A DNA stretch of 64,000 nucleotides. Source: Maratus speciosus (lineage: Eukaryota > Arthropoda > Arachnida > Araneae > Salticidae). This document shows positions 1 through 11,809 of the stretch, in pieces; the stretch's first letter is position 1; every line of letters begins with the position of its first letter. Position numbers and translations under genes: made by a program. The DNA is taken from NCBI GenBank assembly GCA_963932465.1, contig OZ010792.1, positions 190,553,556 through 190,617,555 on the forward strand. The letters are read 5' to 3'. The notes under the pieces were generated by a model. That model did not search any database. It was not told the origin of the DNA and worked only from the letters and a program-made list of their open reading frames with translations.

Positions 1-528
1 ATTTTCATAAATTAATGCTATTTTTAACATATAATGCAGCAGTTGAATATATATATATGTAATTTTCATATTTCAAAATAAGAGCTTCTGATATTAATAT
101 AAACAAATTTATATTGAAATATGATATAAATATTTAGCTTCATTGTCACTTTACACAGACTTTTGTGAACAGTTAAACCATTAATTTTGTGAAAGAAACA
201 CGAAAATATTTGAACAAAAGTATCTGAAATTAATTATACGCATTCACAAAAATAACAGCTCACATTCAGTGCCCAATGACGGAAAATATTATAAAAAGCA
301 TTGAAAAATATGGATGGATAGGAGATAGAAGTTAAAGATTAGTTAAAAGTTTCTACCAAAGACTGTAAGCATACTATGAAATCATTTTTTCATTAATGTA
401 TGTAAATAGTTTTACCTATAACTATTTCAAAATGTAATTTAATACATTCAGTGGGTCGATATGTCTAAACCATTTATCTTTCGCCAAAAAAATCGAATTT
501 ATCCAAAGAAAACAAATGTGATTTGTAA
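1..528. other. AT-rich upstream region of the receptor gene
   Basis: No gene, repeat family or RNA gene is recognisable here. The sequence is simple AT-rich DNA. Any promoter of the downstream receptor would lie in this stretch, but I see no distinctive element that fixes a transcription start. Confidence 0.5.
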
Positions 529-1698
529 ATGCTTTTCCATTCGAAATCCTGCAAGTCTTGTAAAGAACGCAGTGAGGTTTTTGTAATTTTAAAACCACTT
601 TACGTAGCTTTGGCTTCAGTAGGTTTTAATATATCGCCAAAGGAAAATGAAATTACACGTAAAAAAAATTGGAGATATTATTTGAAATATACTGTAGTGG
701 TTTTAATGCACTTTTTTTTAATTTATAGAGCGCTTCTTCTAAATTTTAGAGTAAAAAATGTTGGATATACAGTAAAATTGTCAATATTACTTATTATTAG
801 AGAAATTTTGGTACTTTTTATATGGTATGCGGTGTACTTGAAGAGAAAAAGGATATCAGAATTTGTAAGGAAACTTCACCAATTATCGGATATATTACCA
901 TTGCAAAATAATAGAAAAATGTTTGTATTACTACGCATACTACTGTTGTTGACCTATTTGCATCCAATATTTATATCCTTGATTATGACTTCATTGATGA
1001 CTACAGAAGAAGCTGAAAGATACGAATATATTGCTGCTTTTGGCTTTGTTACTAAAGGTTTTACGTACTACGTCAATTTCATTTTGTACTCTGTGTATAA
1101 TTTTTATATTATACCACTACCTCTGTTAGTGGCATTTTTATATATTTTTTTATGCGTATTTATTTGTGAAATGTTGAAATTTTGTGTGATAAGTTTAAAG
1201 AAATATCGACATTTGAACATAAAAATTCATAAAATTTTTTATTATAGCCTTCGTATATCGTCACTCATTGAAAAGATGGAAGAAACAATGTCATTTTGTA
1301 TATTCTATGTAATTACTCTAAATCTAACGATATGCTTCACTAGCTTTGCTTATATGCTTGGATATTATGATATAAGCCCATATGCTTCTGTTGGTGTTGT
1401 AACCTGGTTCATTTGTAGTGCTGGTTCTTTCTTATCAATTGTGTGGATGGCATCTAATATTAATAAGGAATCAAGAGATTTGAATAGAACATTTATGAAA
1501 ATCTTATATAGATTTGAAAATTCTGAAACTATATCTCCTGCTATATGCATGCGAATCTCACAACTTGATGAAATTGTTCTAACTGGATGGCAAATGTTTG
1601 ATTTTTCAAAGAGTTTAATTCTTACAGCTGCAGGGACTATTTTGACTTACGGTCTTTTGATATTACAAGTTGAGCCTTCTGAGAAAAAGAGTGACTGA
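529..1698 (+). CDS. Gustatory-receptor-family seven-transmembrane chemoreceptor
   Basis: The 389-residue product is a predicted multi-pass membrane protein. Hydrophobic segments lie near residues 52-70, 83-103, 131-153, 178-190, 193-215, 255-279, 288-308 and 361-381; one of the central pair may be re-entrant, leaving seven. The C-terminal helix ends in TYGLLILQ (residues 373-380), which fits the TY-(5 hydrophobic)-Q signature of arthropod gustatory receptors. The length is typical of the family (about 370-450). Known members are ligand-gated cation channels in sensory neuron membranes with an intracellular N-terminus; the ligand here cannot be inferred. The frame is open without introns, and the ATG at 529 is taken as start because it precedes the first helix by a normal hydrophilic N-terminus. 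An AATAAA lies at 2196-2201. No neighbouring receptor copy is present. Confidence 0.8.
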   Translation: MLFHSKSCKSCKERSEVFVILKPLYVALASVGFNISPKENEITRKKNWRYYLKYTVVVLMHFFLIYRALLLNFRVKNVGYTVKLSILLIIREILVLFIWYAVYLKRKRISEFVRKLHQLSDILPLQNNRKMFVLLRILLLLTYLHPIFISLIMTSLMTTEEAERYEYIAAFGFVTKGFTYYVNFILYSVYNFYIIPLPLLVAFLYIFLCVFICEMLKFCVISLKKYRHLNIKIHKIFYYSLRISSLIEKMEETMSFCIFYVITLNLTICFTSFAYMLGYYDISPYASVGVVTWFICSAGSFLSIVWMASNINKESRDLNRTFMKILYRFENSETISPAICMRISQLDEIVLTGWQMFDFSKSLILTAAGTILTYGLLILQVEPSEKKSD

Positions 1699-2744
1699 AG
1701 CAGTTACGATTATTTGGCATTTAATAATGTGGTAAAAAAATATATTTATATTCGTACATAGATATTTACAGACATAGTTAAACGGCTTATCACTCACAAA
1801 AACAACTCGTACATGCCTTATAAAAACATGTGTATTTGCTGTACATTCTACGTATTTCTCTAAACGTTTTGCGTAAAAAATTGTACGAAAAGACTAATGT
1901 TAGGTAAAGTACTACATTTTATCTCTACAAGAGGCAAATTTGAAATGTTTCGTACCTGCAAAGTTAACAAATGGAAATTATCTTTTAAAACGTGTGTTTC
2001 ACATGCTGTAAATTAAAAGTGATTTCTCTTGAATATTTCTATTCAAATTACTGTAAATTAGTAAAAAATACAGAAATTCCGATTTAATTATTATTTGTAT
2101 TTGTTACTGCTATTCGTATTATGACTGATGATTCTTAGTTATATTTGAGTTATAACGAATGAACATTTTCACATCTGAATATTTATTTGAAAGACAATAA
2201 ATTCGGTTGTACTTATAATAATGAAGAACTCAAATAAATTCAAGTTAATAATTATATTTTGAAATTAATAGAGCAGTATATCAATTAGATTAATAATATT
2301 ATAAATATTAAATTAAAGGGATGTGAAAATGAATCTTCAAAAGACGATTGGTATTAGATATTGCGTAAAGGCTTACGACTAATTTGAGTAAACATTACAT
2401 TACAAAAAGTACTCATTATTAATACATCCATAGATACACTTAGATATATGCTTATATGCAGATAATTACTCATAACAAGAGAAATATAAAAGAAAATTCA
2501 AAATAAAGGAATAATATACATAAATGAATGAATTTCCATATATGTATGGGTAAAAGATAGGTAAGAAATCGAAAATGAGCACCAATTTTTTCTTTTAATT
2601 TTCACGTTTGCAGTTCACAATTATTTATTTTCAAATATTAGTAACATTTATTTACCAAAAGAAATAAAAAGTAGTACTGAATGAAACGCACATTATAATA
2701 TTAAATTAAATCTAAATAATTCAATTTATCAGCAAACACAGTCC
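1699..2744. other. AT-rich intergenic region downstream of the receptor
   Basis: No coding region or repeat family is recognised. It contains an AATAAA at 2196-2201 that could serve the upstream gene if its 3' UTR is about 500 nt long. Confidence 0.45.
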
Positions 2745-2746
2745 TG

Positions 2747-3292
2747 CACTGTAAAAAAAAAAAAAAAAAAAAAATCTGTATTATACAAAAAAATAAAAAG
2801 GGTGCATGCAAAATTTACAACAGAGCTGTAAAATTTCTCAACTCTGGAGAGTCGCGTTGCTATTGTCTGCGTGGTGCACACGACAGCAGAAAAAAAATCG
2901 ATTTTTACTTTACTTGTTGCTTGAACTCGCTTTCAAAACATCGGTGCTTGAATTCGATTTCACAGCATCGGTGCTTGAAAAAATACAACAGAAAACGAAG
3001 GAAAAGTCACTGTATTTTACAAAAAGGTGCTGGTACATCAGCTGTCAACGCAGTTTTATTAACATGTACAAGCTGCTGGCTTTAAGAGCGGTGTTAAATT
3101 TCTCAAGACTGGGAAAAGTCGCTTTTCTATTAGATGCATGATGCACATCACAGAAACAATTGATTTTTTACTTCAGCTGCTGCTTGAATTCGCTTCTACA
3201 GCACCGGTGCTTGAATTCGATTTCACTCATCTGTGCTTGAAAAATTACATCATAAATTGCATGAAAAATCCCAAAAAGTTTTTTTTATAGTG
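2747..3292. mobile_element. Non-autonomous CACT-ended DNA transposon with internal duplication
   Basis: The left end reads CACTGTAAAAAAAA and the right end, reversed, CACTATAAAAAAAAC, giving a short terminal inverted repeat. A TG dinucleotide flanks both ends (2745-2746 and 3293-3294), a possible 2-bp target duplication. The body is an old tandem duplication of roughly 260 bp; the two halves share the phrase AAATTTCTCAA followed by a TTGAATTCG-type segment repeated several times. No transposase is encoded; the open frame inside is accidental. The ends resemble those at 5549 and 18656. Superfamily (CMC-like or Tc1-like) is unresolved. Confidence 0.55.
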
Positions 3293-5363
3293 TGCGCAAA
3301 ATACATCAGTGGAATTCGTAAAATTAATTCAGTTTTAGCTGAAATTCAATAATATCTTAGCTAAATAATTCTAAAACTAATAGTAAATTTTGTAACGTGA
3401 AAGATTTACAAAACTATGAAAACAGTTTTTTTCTAACAGCTAATATTGCTTTTTGATTACCACAAAACTATTAGCACATTTGTGTGATTTGTTTAAAATT
3501 GAAAAGCGAAATATTCAAAGGATCAAAGGAACATTTTCTAAGCTTTGTTTCTTAAGCCTCCAAATACTTTTGAACTATTAAAAAGATCTCGAAGTCAACT
3601 ACTTTTCAGAATAAATTTTTTTGAAAGTTTGGAGAATGAAAGCGAAATAAAACTCAATATCTGATACATCATACATCATACGGGATGACAAATAAATTCG
3701 AAACCTGGCTTCAATATGAAAATAAGGACTCATTAGCTACGCAAATTTTGAAAGAAATTATAAGTGAAAGGATTGTGGAATGCAGAAATTTGAGCAAAAA
3801 ATATGCCGCATTTCTTTTCTGCAAATACATCAAATACAAGCAAGACCTGATTGGGGACTGAATCTTGTTTATATTTTACATCGAATCTTACCCTGAGAGA
3901 CGTTAATGTGGCTATTGTTGAAAAATCATTACGCGAGTTTTTTCTCTTAAAAAATACTTGTTTTCATAAAACGAACCAGTGGGAGCCCTGCAGATGCCAT
4001 ACAGTGACGAATGATTCAAGGCGATTAAAAGATGTGGTTGGTTCAGGCGGTACTACTCTAAAGTCAGCATATCGCTCACCTGCAAGAAAAGTGACACATC
4101 TCGAAAAAAATCATTTTGCGTTGCACTCCAATAATAGGTCTTACCATGGCCAAACTCGATTCCCCTTCCTTATAAGCAGGCGAACGAGTTTGGCCGTGGA
4201 CTTACATAGGCGCGTCTTGCTACACAAAAAGTTTCATAAGTGTAATTATACGGAAAAACACTTTATTACGCTATATGTCCATTTGTGCCACAGAAGAGGG
4301 GTGGTGTTGTGTGCGGAGGCAAAATTACCCAACTCTCCAAACCTCATCCTGCATCGTCTTTCTTAAGGGATTTATTCTTTTATGCACGTTTTTATTCCTG
4401 CATGCAGATCTAAGAGCTATAATTTCATGTTACAGTAAAAACATGCAAATTTCTTTGGCTTCTCGTGTGAAATTTACTTTTGCCGAGAATTTTCACTTTT
4501 CATGCGGGCGACGCGATATGCCGAGGAATGTTGGTTATGGTTTCTTTCTTTAGAAAAACCCGATTGTGTGAAATACCTGGTAAATCTTGAAAGTCACTAT
4601 TTTTAAGTAAATGGACCACATTGTGTATCACTACAAGATAAGGCGTCTATCTTCACATCCAAGTCAACGAAACGGATGAGGGTTAAAAATTTTACAATAT
4701 GAGTACTGACAGTATTTGCTGTCCGTAATTAATTTTACAATATAACTACTGGCTGGAATCCTGTGCAAAATATATAGGGCATTCTGACGAATATTGTGTA
4801 TGTAAATGAGATCTATTACTGTGTTTCAGAACTTGAATAAACAATAGAAGAGGATGTCAAATGATAAACAACAAATGTCAGAATAAACATTTTAATGGTT
4901 TATTAGATTGATAAAATTGTCCGTTTTCTTTGTAGGTACTAAAATTTATAGTTATATCCAAATTTTTGTGATGTATATTTTTGTCATCTTAAGTGATATT
5001 GCATCAATATCCCAACAGATGTGGTTTTCTGTTATTTTTTTACATTAAACATAAATTTTATGTTATACTTAATCTTTTTTACAGGTCTGTATCTTTATGA
5101 AAAATACACATAACATTTATAGGAGGAAATTCCCAGTAACTGACACCTTAAGGATTTTTTCTTGTTCAAATTACTATTACAAAGTTTTGAATATATTTTA
5201 TACTTATCTTTGTTTTTAAAGTACAGTAGAGACAGATTAAAAAAATATTGTTTTTAAAATTTTATACTTTTTTGTAAAAAAATCCTTTTTGTTTAGTCAA
5301 AGACTCCCGTAACTGACACCATTCCTATTTAGAAAACTATATCTGAAACAATAGTTATAACAG
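3293..5363. other. Intergenic region with unrecognised low-AT patch
   Basis: No gene could be supported. The 3680-4540 part is less AT-rich and has broken open frames, so it may be decayed coding DNA, but I recognise no domain. It contains the hairpin at 4144-4199. The remainder is AT-rich with no recognised repeat. Confidence 0.4.
4144..4199. repeat. 15-bp inverted repeat (hairpin)
   Basis: CCATGGCCAAACTCG at 4144-4158 is followed after 26 bp by its reverse complement with one mismatch at 4185-4199. It could fold as a strong stem-loop. Function unknown; it may be an end remnant of a mobile element. Confidence 0.6.
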
Positions 5364-5548
5364 TTAAGGAGGCTGGTCACTCAGCTTCCGATTTCCCCCT
5401 CACTAATGTAAAGTCTATGGGCATTTGATGCATTCGTATATTTAAAATATCACCTCGGGAAATTAATATTTTTAACTTCTATTTGTTGTGTACACTTCCT
5501 AAATGATGTCTCTTTTTTTCTTAGTTCTCAAAATATTTCTAAAGCATA

Positions 5549-5873
5549 CACTCTAAAAACGACATTTTCAAAACTGAGCAAAAAATACTCAAACCTGAGT
5601 ATATCGCATAGTCAAAATGGCTCCGAAACAAAATTACTCAAGTTTGAAAATCGTATATACTCATCTCTGAAAATACGGACATACTCAAATATGAGCACAT
5701 GATGTTTTATTCTTGAGTGTGGCATGCTCATATTTGAGTATGTCCGTATTTTCAAAAATGAGTATATACGATTTTCAAACTTGAGTAATTTTGTTTCGGA
5801 GCCATTTTGACTATGCGATATACTCAGATTTGAGTATTTTTTGCTCAGTTTTGAAAATGTTGTTTTTAGGGTG
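5549..5873. repeat. Long hairpin: 149-bp near-perfect inverted repeat arms
   Basis: The two arms match with few differences around a spacer of about 27 bp. Short motifs of the type ACTCAAAT(A/T)TGAG recur within each arm. A transcript across it would fold into a long dsRNA. TA dinucleotides sit at both outer edges (5547-5548, 5874-5875), consistent with a foldback-type MITE. Confidence 0.85.
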
Positions 5874-6408
5874 TACGCAACATGGTACATAGCTAACCCT
5901 AATTTTATGATAACTTATAGAAATTACGTGTGCGTACAATAAAAATAGGGATAAATATTTCGAAACAACAAAATTATTGAAATTACCTTCAAAATTTTCA
6001 ATGAAATCTTGCAAATTCCACCTGTGAAGTCTTTCTTTTATCAAGTCATACATTCTTCGGTTTCGAAGGCTAAAAGCAAACTCTACGCATCTGCGATCAC
6101 ATTAGGAAGGCTTTTGAGTGTTCTTCCGCGATTACGATAAAAATGTAGTTCGCGACATTTCATGAAATAAAATATTATTGAAAGGAGTGTTTCGTTCCAA
6201 ATCATAACATATGAAATAATATGAATAAATGCAACTACACTGGTGAGATTTACTACATTTAACGAATCAAATGTAATTTTGTTTGAAACTGAGTACTTCC
6301 CGTATTTCAGAATTGAAAGCATTGGGTCGTCATATTTGAAACAAAACGTTTCATAACAAAATGAAAACATCGATTTGCTCAGATTTGAAAGTGTCATTTT
6401 TCTCAGTG
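5549..6408. mobile_element. CACTCTAAAAAC MITE inserted in the TTAA MITE, TA duplication
   Basis: The insert begins CACTCTAAAAACGACATTTT and its right end, reversed, begins CACTGAGAAAAATGACACTT. TA flanks both sides (5547-5548 and 6409-6410), and the MITE copy at 39928 shows the uninterrupted site with a single TA. The left part, 5549-5873, is itself a near-perfect hairpin with arms of about 149 bp (5549-5697 and 5725-5873) and is followed by a TA at 5874-5875. The insert is therefore either one element with two alternative right ends or two nested relatives. No transposase is encoded. Confidence 0.75.
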
Positions 6409-7809
6409 TAGACTTAATTTTATAGGAAGTGTTAAAATCTTACTCACAGTTCTTCCGCTTTTAACACATAAAATATTAAATTCAGCATAGATTTTAGAAA
6501 TGTTTTGAAAACTAAGAAAAAAAGAGACATCCTTTAAGAAGAGTACACAGAAAAAAGATTTCAAAAATACGAATTTCCCGAGAAGATATTTTAAATATAC
6601 GAATGCATCAAAAGTCCATAGACTTAAAATTACGGAGAAGAATTCCAAAGCTGACTGACCAGCTACCTTAAGACAAATAAATCACCACCGGATGACATTA
6701 ATTTACAGAATTTTGAAAGAAAATGCTTATTTGAGTTTGATTTTTGTTGAAGTTTCTGTTGCCGGTTAGGTGTCAATAACTTTGGATTTCACCCTATTTG
6801 TTACATTTTAACTAAAATATTTTTTTTACAATATTTTAGAAATAAAGTTTTATTCCATGAGCATTTCAATTAAAATTTTCGCATACATATTTACATGAAA
6901 AGATCCATTCGAAACAACTTAATTCTTAATAGGATATACTCAAAAGTGAACTTTTCTCCCGATTGCTGGAATTTTTAACTTTAAAGATAGCTGAAAATCA
7001 AACTAAATCTAAATGTATATGTAAGTATATGCATGTGAGAAAACGTGCAAAAATAATACCAGAATCGTGGAAAAGCTTTTATGCACTTTTGAAAAAAATT
7101 ATTACTTTTTTTTTATAAAATTAAAGAAATTGTTTCTCATAAAAAAAATATAAAACAATACACAGGGAAACAAAGTTAAATAAATTCTGAATGAAATATA
7201 AGCAGACAGAATTTAAAAAGAAATATAAAATGTGCTTTTGATTTATAAAGAATTAAATTGAATTTCATTTATAAATAGAAATTTTAAACAATTTCGAATC
7301 TCATGCCGATAACAAGGTTACATTTGGTAGTTGACAACGGTACATAACATTATACACTATAAAATAATTGCAATCCCTTGACCTATCATTGAACTTTTTT
7401 TATAGTAAAATAAAAACTTGATATTGTTCTGACCAATGCGAACGTTTCTCAATATGGTCAAGCAACCTTTCTCTAAAAAACTGAGAAGTTAGTAGGCAGT
7501 TTGATACAAATTTTAATGTGTGTATGATGTAAAAAAAAACACGATTTTCTAATTTGTTTTATAAAAAATGAACTATTCTCTACTTACATGATTTGAAGGA
7601 ATATATTTTGGTGAATTATTCAAGTAATTAGTCAAATAATAATGGCATGAAATAAAATATTTATGTGTACATGGTTACAGTAAATAGTATAATATAAATA
7701 AGTTAATATGTTTGAAACAGAAATTATACAGTGTATGTAGTAACCAACATTCTCCCTCAACTTATATCCGATTGAGAGTGTCCGGGCATACTAGAACGAC
7801 GCATTAATG

Positions 7810-7958
7810 CGCGCCACACACCAGGGAGACATGCAACAAAAAACCGTGAAGCATGCGACAATTTCACCCTGTTAACAAAGAAAAAACCGGTTTGAACAGC
7901 AGAATTTGCTTCACGTCTCACAATTATTGTCGCATGTCTCTCTGGTGTGTGCGGCGCG
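7810..7958. repeat. GC-rich imperfect inverted repeat
   Basis: The left arm (7810-7834, CGCGCC then CACACACCAG then GAGACATGC) is the reverse complement, with small differences, of 7932-7958. Weaker complementarity continues inward through CGTGAAGC and ATGCGACAAT. It stands out in an AT-rich background and looks like a small inverted-repeat element or the two ends of one. No target duplication was identified. Confidence 0.6.
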
Positions 7959-8930
7959 TTACAGCGCGAGCAATGCCTCCTTTGACTGTTCTGGACTTTG
8001 ATATAGCAATTTTAAATGAGTGGTACAGAATTCACCAAACTCTTATTGAGAACATCATCCCATCGCAGCCGATGAAAACAGGTATGTATCAGTCTAAATT
8101 GTTCGAAGGGACAAAACCCGTTTAAAAAATCTTTCATTCTTTACAAACAACATATTTTTTTGTTATTTTCAAGTACTCAAATTGGTGCAATAACACGCGT
8201 CACTTCATATCATAGACATCATTTCAAAGAGTTAAAATTACGATCCACGATGTTTTTGTGTCTTATTCTCTGTATTAATTTAAATATGTTTATGCATGGC
8301 TGTCTTGTATTGTTTTCTCTGTTTGTTTGCTTCCCTAATTTTTTTAACAGTGTATATGGGTTAATTTATAGTAATTTGTTATTCTACCGTTTAATTTGCT
8401 CATTTTCCTTATTTGAATTTGTACTATTATTCAATTAATTCAAGCATCTCATTTTGTTAGAGGTTATAGTTAAATCTGCGCCCACAGCACTATGGCTCAG
8501 CCTAATCGCTTTAAAGGAAGCATTAGTATAACAATTAATGCAATAATTAATATAATTATATTAATTATTGTTGAATATATTCTGCATAGGTTAATGAAAA
8601 GTGCTTTACTTTTTTAAACAAATTTTAAATCATTTTAGTTTTTTTTTTGGGGGGGGGGATAGTTTCGACATTAATCTAATTAATTAAAAGCAAAATGCTT
8701 CTCATATCAGTTAATTAAAAACTACAAAAAAAAACAACTTTTGCAGTCATATTACAGTCGTTTTCAAAAGTATAGGAGAACTTCACCAGTCAGAATGCAT
8801 AAATATATATTTTACGATTAATTAGAAATTCTAAAATTTGTTTTTTATAATTCTAAAAAAATTATAAAAATTATTTTTAGATATAAAACTACATTATTTT
8901 CCTCTGAGGAATTTTAAAATCAATGGAGTT

Positions 8931-9012
8931 TAATTGGCTTGTATTGTTAGAAAAATGTTTTTAGATTGAATAATTGGCTTGAATTGTTAAAAAAAAAGTT
9001 TTTAGATTGAAT
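8931..9012. repeat. Two-copy 40-bp tandem repeat
   Basis: TAATTGGCTT occurs at 8931 and 8971, each followed by a similar stretch ending TTTTTAGATTGAAT. Simple local duplication. Confidence 0.75.
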
Positions 9013-9800
9013 TATCAATAAATGATGAACACAATTGCTCTAATGAATATGAAATGATAAGCAAATAATCCTGTGATCCAATTTAGCTAATTTCACATTA
9101 TATCAATAAATCGAGATTAGGCTTTTTTATTTCTTGTTACACTATCTTTAATTTGTAACTTTCTTATTTTGTATAAAACAATATTCGATAGGTAATGTAT
9201 TTAGAAATAAATAACTGTAGCTGACATTGAAAAATAAAGGCTTTAAAGAAAAACTAATTTTATTTTTAACGAAAAAAAAGAAAGAAAGAAAAGTTGATTG
9301 CTGAAAATGAATGCTAATATTTTTCTGATTACTTATTACCATGAATAGGAGTTATCAGGTGAGAAACTGAACGGGAAACTACCTTCTTTCTCTAGTTTTT
9401 GATGTCATTATTATTTTTGGTAATATCGTGTTGTATAATATAAATGTTCTTTTAACAGAAATGAATTGTATACTTCTTTAATTATGCCTCATAGCATTTT
9501 ACAAGTTACACAATATTACATCATTCTCCGAGCCTTATAATATATTTATACTATAACATTTATTTATGCTATAAATCTCATAACTAAAGAAATGCACTTG
9601 AATTCGTCTCGACTAATAGTTGAACTTTGACGAACATAGCTGAATCATCCAATTATTATACCAGATAATTGATGCCCCACTGTATTCCTTTGGCGTACTT
9701 TAAAACCCATACAGAAAATTCTTCCGAAACTCTTATATGTGTCTCTAATAAATGAAAGAGATTATACAAAACAACAGAGTGCAGATAAAATTTTTAATAA

Positions 9801-9839
<39 letters not shown>
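9801..9839. repeat. Poly(A) tract, about 39 bp
   Basis: A homopolymer A run broken only at its end. It could be the tail of an unrecognised retroposon, but no element body was identified upstream. Confidence 0.9.
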
Positions 9840-9841
<2 letters not shown>

Positions 9842-10544
9842 ATGCAGAGAAGAACTCTGTTATATTCTCTCATATTTCTCGCTTACTTCTTTGGTTTCAT
9901 ATAAATACAAAAATTTCATCATAAAGATTTCATAAAAAATTCTTATAAATTATTTCTGCAAATATTAATTTATTGTTTGTATACATGAAACACATGATTT
10001 TACCCTGAAATAAAATATAATTTAATATCTTATGAAAAGTATATTTTTTCCTACCAATGCGAGAAAAAAAGACGTATAAAAATGCAACAGCGAAGATCGC
10101 TCAATATATTTTTTATGTGGTTTTTAATTTATTTTGTATTTTAAATAAAGTAAGTAACATTTGATAAGAAGCCTTTTTGTAAATACTATTGAACGTATTT
10201 GGAATTTCATGCATAATTTCATTCGGTTTCTTTTTACAGACGTACCGGGAATTATTTTGGGAATCTATAAAAGGGTAATCTTGTTTTACTTGTTATAAAT
10301 TTTTAGCATTACGGACTATTTCCCTAACAAGAATAAAATATGTAAATATAACATAATATATATTTAAAGAATATTCCATTTTGATTAATAATATAAAATG
10401 AGTTTTAAGTGTGACATCAATTATCCGGTACAATGATTGGAGGATTTTGCCCAGTTTGTCGAAACTCATCTATTAGATTAGACTAATTCAAACGCAATTC
10501 TTCAGTTTTGAGGCTTACAGTATAAATAAATGCTATAGTATAAA

Positions 10545-10850
10545 CTAGGGGGCTCAGTCCCTTCAAGCTACGCCCGCCAACCCCCGTTCAAACTTTGCAG
10601 CCTCTAAAAACATAGTAATGCGCCCTGTTTAAAGAATATTACCAGGTTATGGATGATTGAATGATATTATCAATTTAACGGCGGCTATATTCTGTAATTG
10701 GTTAGCCATGCTTTTCTGTTTGAATGTGGCATTTTTCGGTTACCATGGCCTCATCCATCGCTGTCTTAACAACTGATGGTTGTTTCGGGACTAATAAGTA
10801 AGATGAATTACACATTTGAAAAACAGCTTATATAAAATGGTTAGGAGAAA
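10545..10850 (-). mobile_element. Helitron 3' end (minus strand), 5' limit unresolved
   Basis: On the minus strand the element ends in GAGCCCCCTAG immediately before T, preceded by the family phrase GGGGGTTGGCGGGCGTAGCT. This matches the Helitron rule of a short hairpin followed by CTAG and a host T. The subterminal part (GATGGTTGTTTCGGG region) matches the minus-strand Helitron at 60.26-60.56 kb. No Rep/helicase frame is present. The 5' end could not be located. Confidence 0.65.
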
Positions 10851-11570
10851 AATGCCGATCTATGATAATCTTTCTATATTATAACGACGCTATGGACATT
10901 ATTCCTTCTTTATGTCCGCAGTTAAACAACTGCGTCTGCTGAGGAATAGCTTTCAAAACCACGTTACGCTTAGCTAACATACATATGATCGTTGAAGTTA
11001 AATAAAATCTTATAAAAATAACATAATTTTTGTTAAAAGAAATCATGAAACGAAACAGTCTCATATCCTTACAAAATAAAACATGTTAAAATACAATTAT
11101 TTTAGTCAATCTGAAGCTTAATAAAAGTTAACTCTATCGTAATGCCAGTACGATTTTTTTTCAAACCGCAGATACACGTGAAATATGAGTTTCGAATGCT
11201 TTAAGCACTTGGTATATGACCCCTCAAAGCATGGCGAAACTCATCTGTGTTCAGATGCAGTAAAGTGGTGTAAGTCATGCATTTTTGAAGTTTCATAATT
11301 CGGTCGATTTTAGTGTTATATAATGGTCTTACTTGTCAGTGTAATAGGAAAATTTTACTAAATATAACTCATAGGGCCGGGGGACCGTATAAAAATGTAA
11401 ATTTCGTAATTTTGTAAGAAATGTTTTTCTTGACCCAAATCGCTTTAAAAATCGTTCTTTACCTTATTTAAACCATTTTTGTAACTGGAAGTATGCATCT
11501 TGGAACAACGGTTGCGAAAATAACGGTTGGCCAGGTTATACGCGGGCACACTGCATATAGGGTAGATACA
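10851..11570. other. Region between Helitron relic and BEL element
   Basis: No gene or recognised repeat. It may include more of the minus-strand Helitron. Confidence 0.4.
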
Positions 11571-11575
11571 TATAC

Positions 11576-11809
11576 TGTTCGAAATTTATTTATCGTCTGC
11601 CAATGGTCAGTGCGAGCATTTTTGTGTAAGTTTAATTTCTAAAAAATGGCAACGTTCTTTTTTGTTGACATGTATTTTATTCTATTCTAAGAGTGTGAAA
11701 CCAAGAAGGTTTATAATTAAACGTGTGATACAGTTCATTATCGTTATTCATTAAGTGTTGTGAGTTATTGACGAGTTTGTGGTTATTTAATTTCAACCAG
11801 CACGCTACA
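11576..11809 (+). repeat. 5' LTR of the BEL/Pao element
   Basis: It starts TGTTCGAAATTT, ends GCACGCTACA and matches 39425-39658 except for seven substitutions. TATAC precedes it. The retroelement promoter would lie here; no TATA box is obvious. Confidence 0.95.

Larger units (their letters stand above)
5368..6667. mobile_element. TTAA-flanked MITE (GGCTGGTCA family), interrupted
   Basis: TTAA at 5364-5367 and 6668-6671 bracket an element with long imperfect terminal inverted repeats of about 190 bp starting GG(A/T)(G/A)GCTGGTCA. The arms share AAGTCTATGG, the ATTCGTATATTTAAAATATC segment and GATGTCTCTTTTTTTCTTAG. A second copy lies at 39928-40361 without the interruption. Removing the 860-bp insert (5549-6408) leaves about 438 bp, close to the 434 bp of the other copy. 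TTAA targets are typical of piggyBac-type and Kolobok-type elements; no transposase is present. Confidence 0.8.
6672..10544. other. Intergenic AT-rich region
   Basis: No gene is supported. It contains an inverted repeat at 7810-7958, a 40-bp tandem duplication at 8931-9012, a short G run near 8651-8659 and a run of about 39 A at 9801-9839. The small open frames here are short, low-complexity and lack recognisable domains. Confidence 0.45.

Noticed and set aside
3851..4553. Two overlapping open frames of 171 and 92 codons
   Set aside because: No domain is recognisable, the frames overlap, and one is partly produced by the hairpin region; not supported as genes.
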